Origin: Tardiphaga sp.
Lineage (GTDB): Bacteria > Pseudomonadota > Alphaproteobacteria > Rhizobiales > Xanthobacteraceae
DNA: 11,858 bases
Direction of reading: 5' to 3'
Assembly: GCA_014377915.1 (NCBI GenBank)
Contig: JACMOT010000429.1
Coordinates: 1-11,858, forward strand
The notes below the pieces were generated by a model. It made no database searches. It had not been told where the DNA came from and saw only the letters and a list, made by a program, of their open reading frames with translations. Made by a program: the position numbers and the translations under genes. Of this stretch, positions 6,701-11,858 are shown one piece after another (the stretch's first letter is position 1; every line of letters begins with the position of its first letter).

Positions 6701-8227
6701 ATGAAGATGTTCTCGACCCTCGCAGTTGCCCTCGGCACCGCGGCAAGTATCGTAGTGGCAACCGGCGCGCACGCGGCCGACCTGCCCGTCAAGGCGAAGG
6801 CCGTCGAATATGTGAAGGTGTGTTCGCTGTACGGCGCTGGCTTTTATTATATTCCTGGCACCGACACCTGCATCAAGATCGGCGGCGCCATTCGACTGGA
6901 CGTTGCCCTGAATGGCGGCACATATGACACGCCGTTCTGGCAGGGCGGCACCGGCGGCAATGGCGTCTCGACCAAAAATTACTATGCGACGCGCGAGCGC
7001 GTGAACATGACGACCGACACCAGGACGGCGAGCGAGTACGGTGTCGTACGCACCTACGCCAACCTGCAGTTCGACTTCTCGCAGGATCGCGAGAGCATTG
7101 GCGGCGGCTTCGTCGAGGTCGACTTCGCCTTCATCCAATTCGCAGGATTCACGTTCGGCAAGGCCGTCTCGCAGTTTGATCCGCAGTGGGCGCTGGCAAA
7201 GCCGACGATCTCCTCCGGCTTCAATGCCGGCTCGAACAACACCACCGGCATTCCGCAACTGGCCTACACGGCAAGTTTCGGCGGCGGCGTATCTGCGACA
7301 CTGTCGCTCGAGAATTCGTCGCCCTATCGCAATGCCGGACTTTACAATACGTCGACCTTCATCGTCGGACCGGGCGCGAGTTCCTATACGAGTTCGGCCT
7401 ATGGCTCGACATCCAACACGTTTCTTGGCAACGACCAGGCCGGCAATCACCTGCCGGAGATCGTCGGGAACGTGCGCCTTGATCAGAACTGGGGCACGCT
7501 GCACTTCGGCGCCGCGATGCATGAAGTCAGCGCCGGCTATTATGGCTCCAACGAGTCGACCGGCCACCCGGATGATGCGTACGGATACGCGCTCACGGCA
7601 GCCGTCGAGTTCAAGGATCTGCCGACCGGCGCGGGCGACAGTCTGAAGTTTGACGCAGCTTACGGCAAAGGTGCGGCGAAATACGTGTTCGGCGGCACCA
7701 CCGACACCTCGGGCGGCGGGCGATACGCCAAGTACTCGGGCAACAGCCTCGGCTTCGGCTATATTCTGGATGGTGTCTTCGCGACCGGCGGTCAGGTGAT
7801 CCAGAGCAGCGCGTGGGAAGTCAGCGCCTATTACGAGCATTACTGGACGCCGTCATGGCGGACCTCGGTGTTCGGAAACTACAGTCACATCTCCTATGGC
7901 GACGCGGGCAACGCGCTTCTGATGTCCGCCTTCAGCGGTGGAACCACGGGTGGCCTCGGCACTAATTCCAGCTCGGCTGCCGCGACCAGCGCGGGCACGT
8001 TGGCCGCGACCGGAAGCTTCGATCTGGGTCTGGCCCAGATTGGCACCAAGACGTCGTGGACGCCCGTGAAGAATCTGACGCTGTCGGCCGAGTTCATCTA
8101 CAGCCACCTCGACCAGAATCTGACCGGCATCTACACCGGCACCGCGTCGGGCCTGCCCAAGCAGACCTACACGTTGAAGGACCAGAATGCGTACAACGGC
8201 GCCTTGCAGATTTTACGTAGCTTTTAG
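6701..8227 (+). CDS. Outer-membrane porin (Porin_2 family)
   Basis: 508-residue beta-barrel porin expected to form a general diffusion channel in the outer membrane. A signal peptide covers 1-25 (MKMFSTLAVALG... ending AHA before ADLPVKAKA). The mature N-terminus carries the rhizobial porin hallmark VKVCSLYGAGFYYIPGTDTCIKIGG, with Cys41 and Cys57 able to pair. The body is rich in Gly, Ser, Thr and aromatic residues in alternating strands, and the protein ends ILRSF, with the terminal Phe used by the BAM assembly machinery. The ATG at 6701 is fixed by GGAGG 6 nt upstream; an in-frame TTG at 6677 would put extra residues before the signal peptide and is rejected. It follows the Crp/Fnr gene by 252 bp and ends before a 12-bp hairpin. 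Channel selectivity cannot be judged from sequence. Confidence 0.92.
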   Translation: MKMFSTLAVALGTAASIVVATGAHAADLPVKAKAVEYVKVCSLYGAGFYYIPGTDTCIKIGGAIRLDVALNGGTYDTPFWQGGTGGNGVSTKNYYATRERVNMTTDTRTASEYGVVRTYANLQFDFSQDRESIGGGFVEVDFAFIQFAGFTFGKAVSQFDPQWALAKPTISSGFNAGSNNTTGIPQLAYTASFGGGVSATLSLENSSPYRNAGLYNTSTFIVGPGASSYTSSAYGSTSNTFLGNDQAGNHLPEIVGNVRLDQNWGTLHFGAAMHEVSAGYYGSNESTGHPDDAYGYALTAAVEFKDLPTGAGDSLKFDAAYGKGAAKYVFGGTTDTSGGGRYAKYSGNSLGFGYILDGVFATGGQVIQSSAWEVSAYYEHYWTPSWRTSVFGNYSHISYGDAGNALLMSAFSGGTTGGLGTNSSSAAATSAGTLAATGSFDLGLAQIGTKTSWTPVKNLTLSAEFIYSHLDQNLTGIYTGTASGLPKQTYTLKDQNAYNGALQILRSF

Positions 8228-8262
8228 CAACAAGGAGACCTCAACGACCATGTAAACTCCAG

Positions 8263-8292
8263 ACACCTCCGGCGATGCCCCGCCGGAGGTGT
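8263..8292. terminator. Strong hairpin after the porin, probable (bidirectional) terminator
   Basis: A perfect 12-bp GC-rich stem, ACACCTCCGGCG / CGCCGGAGGTGT, closes a 6-nt loop 36 bp after the porin stop. It lacks a T-tract on either strand, so termination may be Rho-assisted, or it may only stabilise mRNA ends. It also lies beyond the 3' end of the convergent small minus-strand gene. Confidence 0.6.
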
Positions 8293-8421
8293 ATAATTGA
8301 ATGCAACGTGGATCGCGGCGAAACATACGGCTGCGGCATCGCAAAGGTGAAAAATCCCAGGCGACCGCCGTGTCGAAAATTCTGAGATTATTGATCGATC
8401 ACAGGATTTGTTGGAGCGCGA

Positions 8422-8580
8422 TCACGCCGCTTCCTGTTCGACCGCCGCTGCGTCGGGCTCGAATCGCGCCAGTCGGTTCGCGGTCTTCTCGATCACGCCA
8501 GCCACAAAATTCGAAACCGTTGTTTCGATCGGCGTCGCGGCACCGAACTTCCGCACGAACAGATCAACCCACGCCGTCAT
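8422..8580 (-). CDS. Small unrecognised protein, 52 residues
   Basis: I do not recognise this family. The protein reads MTAWVDLFVRKFGAATPIET at its start, then TTVSNFVAGVIEKTANRLAR and an acidic Ala/Glu tail, which suggests one amphipathic helix with no signal peptide or long membrane segment. Support for reality: GAGGA 8 nt before the ATG (8578-8580), strong G/C preference at third codon positions, a balanced composition unlike the Arg/Ser-rich frame on the opposite strand, and a GGAAC-N16-CATT promoter-like element ending 22 nt upstream of the start. In-frame starts at 8595 (ATG) and 8604 (TTG) are disfavoured because they fall at or before the predicted transcription start. It diverges from the DUF6894-like gene. 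It is probably a stress-induced cytoplasmic protein of unknown role. Confidence 0.65.
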   Translation of the reverse strand: MTAWVDLFVRKFGAATPIETTVSNFVAGVIEKTANRLARFEPDAAAVEQEAA

Positions 8581-8602
8581 TTCAAAATTCCTCATGTGCT
8601 GC

Positions 8603-8627
8603 AATGCGCGCCTTGCCGCAAGGTTCC
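8603..8627 (-). promoter_or_regulatory. EcfG-type (general stress) promoter for the 52-residue gene
   Basis: On the minus strand GGAAC (8627-8623) is followed by 16 nt and CATT (8606-8603), 22 nt before the ATG at 8580. The known alphaproteobacterial EcfG consensus is GGAAC-N16/17-CGTT; here one -10 base differs. It faces away from the similar element at 8650-8674. Confidence 0.6.
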
Positions 8628-8649
8628 CGACCGCACAGCACTAACCTCC

Positions 8650-8674
8650 GGAACATCGGTCATCGCTCTGCATT
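8650..8674 (+). promoter_or_regulatory. EcfG-type (general stress) promoter for the DUF6894-like gene
   Basis: GGAAC (8650-8654), 16 nt, then CATT (8671-8674), 22 nt before the ATG at 8697. It has the same -35, spacing and -10 variant as the divergent element on the other strand, and the two -35 boxes lie 22 bp apart. Confidence 0.6.
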
Positions 8675-8696
8675 GCCCATCAAGAGAGGGAGCGAC

Positions 8697-8903
8697 ATGC
8701 CAAAATATCATTTTGAGATCATTGATGGTTACCTGCTTGAAGATCCGGTCGGCATGGACTGCCAGAATGACGATCAGGCCAAGGTGATCGCGCACGATAT
8801 CGCGCACCAGATTGCCCTCGACATCGAGAGCCAGACGCCGCGCAATGTCGTGGTGATCGATGAAGACGGAACAGAAATTTACCAGACGCCCATCGAGCCC
8901 TGA
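8697..8903 (+). CDS. DUF6894-like small protein, 68 residues
   Basis: Small cytoplasmic protein of unknown function. The opening MPKYHFEIIDGYLLEDPVGM and the central helix (DDQAKVIAHDIAHQIALDI), followed by a strand with VVVIDEDGTEIYQTP, match the pattern of the short DUF6894 proteins common in Bradyrhizobium and Methylobacterium. These usually begin MPRYFF-like, have a G..LxDPxG motif and end in a DExG.E strand. The start is fixed by AGGGAG just before the ATG and by the promoter-like GGAAC-N16-CATT upstream. The frame stays open upstream to 8301, but that part is antisense to the 52-residue gene and is not plausible protein. A weak TGTTC/GAACA hairpin at 8917-8935 follows the stop. Regulation by the general stress response is inferred from the promoter. 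Confidence 0.75.
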   Translation: MPKYHFEIIDGYLLEDPVGMDCQNDDQAKVIAHDIAHQIALDIESQTPRNVVVIDEDGTEIYQTPIEP

Positions 8904-9038
8904 CAGCGACACCTTTTGTTCTTCAGGAACGAACAGGGGACAGCCAAAACGGGCAGACCAGAGGTTAAGCTAGTCCTAACCCGCGACCCGTCGCGCTATT
9001 CATTTCGTGCTCGATCGAGAAGCGGGCAAACGTTTTAT

Positions 9039-9063
9039 GGAACATCCCACTGCACCTCCCGTT
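9039..9063 (+). promoter_or_regulatory. EcfG-type (general stress) promoter for the DUF1236 gene
   Basis: GGAAC (9039-9043), 16 nt, CGTT (9060-9063): an exact match to the alphaproteobacterial general-stress EcfG consensus. The predicted transcription start near 9070 leaves a leader of about 29 nt to the ATG at 9099, with GAGGAG at 9087-9092. Confidence 0.72.
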
Positions 9064-9098
9064 GTAAGCCGGGCAATGCAACCATCGAGGAGAATTCC

Positions 9099-9815
9099 AT
9101 GTCAAAACATTTGATGATGAGTGTAGCGGCGGCCGTTCTGATCGCCGGCGCCGGTCTTGCACAAGCGCAAAATGCCGGCGCCGGCATGAGCCGGGAAGCA
9201 CCCGCGGCAGGCACGGCGCAACGCGCGGCGCCGTCCGCGGCTCCCGCCGACCGTGCCGCGCCGATGGAGCGTAGCGCTCCAACCAACCGCGACGAGGCGA
9301 ACGACACGGCCAAGCGCCCGGAAGCCGGCGCCGAGACCCGGTCCAGCCAGTCCGATGACAAAATGCAGCGTGACAATGGCGGCCAGCGTGCATCCGATTC
9401 AGCGCGCGATGCCAAGCAGCCGTCATCGGCCCAGACCGGCGAAAAGACTGATCCAAAGGCCGGCAAGGACATGAAGGCGGATCGAACCGGCAACACCCCG
9501 GACAACAAGGCGGCCGCCGATTCCAAGGCATCGACGACCACCGGCCAGGCCGGCGCGGGTGCCAAGCTGTCGACCGAGCAGCGAACCACGATTACCACCA
9601 CGATCAAGCAGCAGAACATCAAGCCGGTGACCAACATCAACTTCACGGTTTCGGTAGGTACCCGTGTGCCCCGCGATGTCGGCTTCCATCCGCTACCAAC
9701 TGAAATCATCACCGTGTATCCGGACTGGCGCGGTTACGAGTTCTTCCTGGTCCGCGACGAGATCATCGTCGTGAATCCCAGGACCCTTGAAATCGTCGCC
9801 GTTCTCCCGGCCTGA
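9099..9815 (+). CDS. Exported DUF1236-domain protein with long disordered linker
   Basis: 238-residue protein. A signal peptide covers 1-23 (MSKHLMMSVAAAVLIAGAGL ending AQAQ). Residues about 24-155 are low in complexity, dominated by Ala, Lys, Asp, Thr, Gln and Gly, and almost certainly disordered. The folded C-terminal part (about 160-238) contains VGTRVPRDVGFHPLPTEI and DWRGYEFFLVRDEIIVVNPR, the DUF1236 pattern often seen in Bradyrhizobium periplasmic or surface proteins of unknown function. The ATG at 9099 is fixed by GAGGAG 6 nt upstream; the frame is open back to 8916 but that part overlaps the promoter. A TGGAGCG-TAG-CGCTCCA hairpin (9265-9281) lies in the linker coding part. It is followed by a clear terminator, so it is probably monocistronic and stress-induced. 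Confidence 0.85.
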   Translation: MSKHLMMSVAAAVLIAGAGLAQAQNAGAGMSREAPAAGTAQRAAPSAAPADRAAPMERSAPTNRDEANDTAKRPEAGAETRSSQSDDKMQRDNGGQRASDSARDAKQPSSAQTGEKTDPKAGKDMKADRTGNTPDNKAAADSKASTTTGQAGAGAKLSTEQRTTITTTIKQQNIKPVTNINFTVSVGTRVPRDVGFHPLPTEIITVYPDWRGYEFFLVRDEIIVVNPRTLEIVAVLPA

Positions 9816-9844
9816 TCGGCAACCCATGTTTAGCCTATCCGATG

Positions 9845-9873
9845 ACGGGCGGTCCTTAGGGGCCGCCCGTTTT
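9845..9873 (+). terminator. Rho-independent terminator after the DUF1236 gene
   Basis: An 11-bp stem ACGGGCGGTCC / GGGCCGCCCGT (one T-G wobble) with a 4-nt loop runs into a short T run at 9870-9873, 30 bp after the stop codon. Confidence 0.85.
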
Positions 9874-10091
9874 CGTTGCGAGGCGACGGCGCGCGCCAAC
9901 GCCGCAAAGCTGCCTTTAAGCTTGGCTACGAGGCCTTTCCGCCGGATTGATGCGGAATTTCTGAATTAGGTGAGATATTTGACTGGGGGAACCGATTGCC
10001 GGAAGGCTTCCCCTCAGCGTTGAGGTTACCTATAAACCCCCGGACTGCCGCGCGTCGCGCGCCGATCGCGGACATTTGCCGGGATATTCTG

Positions 10092-10559
10092 ATGGCCACA
10101 CCAGCTACCAAGACCGTCTACGTGCTGAACGGGCCCAACCTCAACTTGCTGGGAATCCGCGAGCCCGAGACCTATGGCCATGCCACCCTCGCCGACGTCG
10201 AGAACCTGTGCGTCGAAGCCGCCGCCCGGTTCGGCCTCACCGCCGACTGCCGGCAGTCCAATCATGAAGGCACGCTGATTGACTACATCCACGAGGCCCG
10301 TGAAAAAGCCGCGGTCGGCATCATCATCAACGCCGGTGGTTATTCACACACCTCGATCGCCCTGCATGACGCGCTGATCGGGGTGAAGATACCGGCGGTC
10401 GAAGTCCACATCAGCAACGTCTACACCCGCGAGGGTTTTCGTCACCATTCCTTTACCGCCAAGGCGGCGTTCGCGAGCCTTTGCGGCTTTGGCATTGAAG
10501 GCTACCGCCTCGCAATCAGCGGCCTTGCCGCGAAAATCGGCGCCACGGCGATCGCCTGA
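10092..10559 (+). CDS. aroQ: Type II 3-dehydroquinate dehydratase
   Basis: Cytoplasmic shikimate-pathway enzyme that converts 3-dehydroquinate to 3-dehydroshikimate, normally a dodecamer. The 155 residues fit the family. The motifs are complete: [19 protein letters not shown] near 10-28 with the catalytic tyrosine and flexible loop, [15 protein letters not shown] near 55-69, [19 protein letters not shown] near 77-95, and [20 protein letters not shown] near 101-120 with the catalytic histidine. The ATG at 10092 is chosen because [18 protein letters not shown] is the usual N-terminus; the open frame upstream to 9996 is not family-like. Only a weak GGGAT precedes the ATG. A possible TATAAA lies at 10031 and a small CCTCA-GCGT-TGAGG hairpin at 10012-10025. 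It lies 36 bp upstream of accB and is probably the first gene of the operon. Confidence 0.96.
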   Translation: MATPATKTVYVLNGPNLNLLGIREPETYGHATLADVENLCVEAAARFGLTADCRQSNHEGTLIDYIHEAREKAAVGIIINAGGYSHTSIALHDALIGVKIPAVEVHISNVYTREGFRHHSFTAKAAFASLCGFGIEGYRLAISGLAAKIGATAIA

Positions 10560-10595
10560 CGTCTCCCTTTCACCCCATCGAATTTGGATTTCCCC

Positions 10596-11081
10596 ATGGC
10601 CCGCAAGCCTGACGAAACACAGACCGCGACCCCGAAAGCCAGCTACGACAGCGCGATGATCCGCGAACTGGCTTTGCTGCTCGACGAAACCAACCTCACC
10701 GAGATCGAGGTCGAGCATGCCGGACTGCGCGTCCGCGTCGCCCGCAACATCAGCGTCGCCGCGGCGATGCCGGCGAACTACCAGCCGGCGCCGCAATATG
10801 CCGCTGCGCCCGCCCCCGTGGCCGCGCCGGTGGAAGCGGCCAAGCATCCGGGCGCCGTGCCCTCGCCGATGGTCGGCACAGTCTATTGGGCCTCGGAGCC
10901 CGGTGCCCGGCCGTTCGTCGAAGTCGGTACCAAGGTCGCCGTCGGTCAGACACTGGTGATCATCGAGGCGATGAAGACCATGAACCAGATCCCCGCGCCG
11001 CGGGCCGGCACCGTGACGAAAATTCTCGTGGAAGACGGCAATCCGGTCGAATACGGCGAGCCGCTGGTCATTATTGAGTAG
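10596..11081 (+). CDS. accB: Biotin carboxyl carrier protein of acetyl-CoA carboxylase
   Basis: 161-residue BCCP that carries carboxybiotin between the biotin carboxylase and carboxyltransferase of acetyl-CoA carboxylase, the first step of fatty acid synthesis. An N-terminal helical part (about 14-52: [20 protein letters not shown]) is followed by an Ala/Pro linker (about 53-85). The biotinyl/lipoyl fold then begins [16 protein letters not shown], with the biotinylated lysine Lys127 in EAMKTMNQ. The domain ends EPLVIIE, a normal C-terminus. The ATG at 10596 is preferred; a TTG four codons upstream adds nothing family-like. It follows aroQ by 36 bp and precedes accC by 112 bp. Confidence 0.96.
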   Translation: MARKPDETQTATPKASYDSAMIRELALLLDETNLTEIEVEHAGLRVRVARNISVAAAMPANYQPAPQYAAAPAPVAAPVEAAKHPGAVPSPMVGTVYWASEPGARPFVEVGTKVAVGQTLVIIEAMKTMNQIPAPRAGTVTKILVEDGNPVEYGEPLVIIE

Positions 11082-11094
11082 CAGGGAATGGTGG

Positions 11095-11161
11095 GTGGCG
11101 AATAGCGAGTAGAAAGAGGCTGTTCGATTAACCATCCGCTGTTCGCCACTCCCTATTCGCT
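11095..11161. repeat. GAATAGCG-type imperfect inverted repeat between accB and accC
   Basis: GTGGCGAATAGCG (11095-11107) pairs with CGCTGTTCGCCAC (11137-11149) over 13 bp with one T-G wobble around a 29-nt loop. A third related copy, CTATTCGCT, follows at 11153-11161 in the inverted orientation. This fills most of the 112-bp gap and has the look of a dispersed intergenic palindromic repeat rather than a unique operator. Confidence 0.6.
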
Positions 11162-11193
11162 AATCACGATTCGCATCTTCACCCGGTATTCCA

Positions 11194-11858
11194 ATGTTCG
11201 AAAAAATCCTGATCGCCAACCGTGGCGAAATCGCGCTGCGCATCCTGCGGGCCTGCAAGGAGCTCGGCATCGCCACCGTGGCCGTGCATTCCACCGCGGA
11301 TGCCGATGCCATGCATGTGCGCCTCGCCGACGAGAGCGTCTGTATCGGGCCGCCGGCCTCCAAGGACAGCTATCTCAACATTCCGTCGCTGCTGGCGGCG
11401 TGCGAGATCACCGGTGCCGACGCGGTGCATCCGGGCTATGGCTTCCTGTCGGAAAACGCCCGCTTTGCCGAGATTCTCGCCGACCACAATCTGCACTTCA
11501 TCGGCCCCAAGGCTGAACATATCCGCCTGATGGGCGACAAGATCGAGGCCAAGAAAACCGCCAAACGGCTCGGCATCCCCGTCGTGCCCGGCTCCGAGGG
11601 CGGCGTCGGTCCCGAGGATGATGCGATGGCGATCGCGCGTGCGATCGGCTTCCCGGTGCTGGTCAAGGCCGCCTCCGGCGGCGGCGGCCGCCGCATGAAG
11701 GTGGCGCAAACCGAAGGCGACCTGATGCTGGCGCTATCGACCGCCGCCACCGAAGCCAAGGCGGCGTTCGGCGACGCCTCGGTCTACCTGGATAAATATC
11801 TGCAGAAGCCGCGCCACATCGAGATCCAAGTGCTCGGCGACGGCCGCGGTGGCGCCAT
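11194..11858 (+). CDS. accC: Acetyl-CoA carboxylase biotin carboxylase subunit, N-terminal part (3' end beyond window)
   Basis: First 221 codons of an ATP-grasp enzyme that carboxylates biotin on AccB; about half of the usual 450 residues are present. The N-terminal domain [20 protein letters not shown] is canonical, as are [10 protein letters not shown] (79-88), Lys116 in [16 protein letters not shown] (130-136), Lys158 before the glycine-rich loop, and the KPRHIEIQ segment (205-212). The ATP-binding loop reads SGGGGRRMK: Arg167 stands where the family usually has Gly (GGGGRGM). The biotin/bicarbonate catalytic residues lie beyond the window. The ATG at 11194 lacks a clear Shine-Dalgarno, but the N-terminus fits exactly. 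It is probably co-transcribed with aroQ and accB. Confidence 0.96.
   Translation, partial: MFEKILIANRGEIALRILRACKELGIATVAVHSTADADAMHVRLADESVCIGPPASKDSYLNIPSLLAACEITGADAVHPGYGFLSENARFAEILADHNLHFIGPKAEHIRLMGDKIEAKKTAKRLGIPVVPGSEGGVGPEDDAMAIARAIGFPVLVKAASGGGGRRMKVAQTEGDLMLALSTAATEAKAAFGDASVYLDKYLQKPRHIEIQVLGDGRGGA

Noticed and set aside
6674..7840. 388-codon minus-strand frame opposite the porin
   Set aside because: It is antisense to a complete porin with signal peptide, family motifs and C-terminal Phe; the minus-strand product has no family features.
8301..8696. Upstream extension of the DUF6894-like gene from ATG 8301
   Set aside because: The added 132 residues are Arg/Ser/Pro-rich, antisense to the 52-residue gene and lie upstream of the promoter-like element; the Shine-Dalgarno supports 8697.
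9988..10021. GGAAC ... CGTT upstream of aroQ as another stress promoter
   Set aside because: The spacer is 25 nt, far from the 16-17 nt required, and a housekeeping gene needs no such promoter.
10968..10982. Thr after the biotinylated lysine in AccB (EAMKTMN instead of EAMKMMN) as a defect
   Set aside because: The EAMKTMNQ form is, as far as I recall, common in alphaproteobacterial BCCP, so it is ordinary variation.
1..11858. CRISPR array, insertion sequence, toxin-antitoxin or phage-defence genes
   Set aside because: No regularly spaced repeats, transposase motifs or recognisable defence proteins were found in any frame.

Overview
The window looks like chromosome from an alphaproteobacterium of the Nitrobacteraceae (Bradyrhizobium, Rhodopseudomonas, Afipia, Tardiphaga and relatives). 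The evidence is the high GC content and GC-rich third codon positions, a rhizobial-type Porin_2 porin, a DUF1236 exported protein, a DUF6894-like small protein, an atypical Crp/Fnr regulator, and the gene order M48 protease - DsbA-like protein // aroQ - accB - accC. This assignment rests on recognising families, not on a search.

Left part (1-2855, minus strand): a C4-dicarboxylate carrier gene (dctA, cut by the window edge), the biotin transporter component bioY (TTG start chosen by a strong Shine-Dalgarno), and a class I/II PLP aminotransferase. Divergently transcribed from the aminotransferase are a secreted M48 metalloprotease with C-terminal repeats and a periplasmic DsbA-family thiol oxidoreductase (2967-5198). 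They form a likely two-gene envelope-protein operon that ends in a clear intrinsic terminator (5229-5256).

Middle part (5257-9873): an accessory block bounded by two intrinsic terminators. It holds a Crp/Fnr-type regulator, a 508-residue outer-membrane porin, a 52-residue unrecognised protein on the minus strand, a 68-residue DUF6894-like protein and a DUF1236 exported protein. The last three genes each carry a promoter-like GGAAC-N16-C(G/A)TT at the right distance from the start codon. This matches the alphaproteobacterial general-stress sigma factor (EcfG) consensus, and two of the sites are arranged back to back. The regulator gene has inverted repeats in its upstream region, and a pair of similar GTAC-N5-GTAC repeats lies exactly 60 bp apart between it and the porin.

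Right part (10092-11858): aroQ (type II 3-dehydroquinate dehydratase), accB (biotin carboxyl carrier protein) and the first 221 codons of accC (biotin carboxylase), probably one operon. A GAATAGCG-type inverted repeat lies in the accB-accC gap, and the accC glycine-rich loop has an unusual Gly-to-Arg change. The most interesting points are the cluster of stress-type promoters, the undescribed 52-residue gene between them, and the operator-like repeats around the regulator and porin. I see no CRISPR array, tRNA, rRNA, insertion sequence or defence system.
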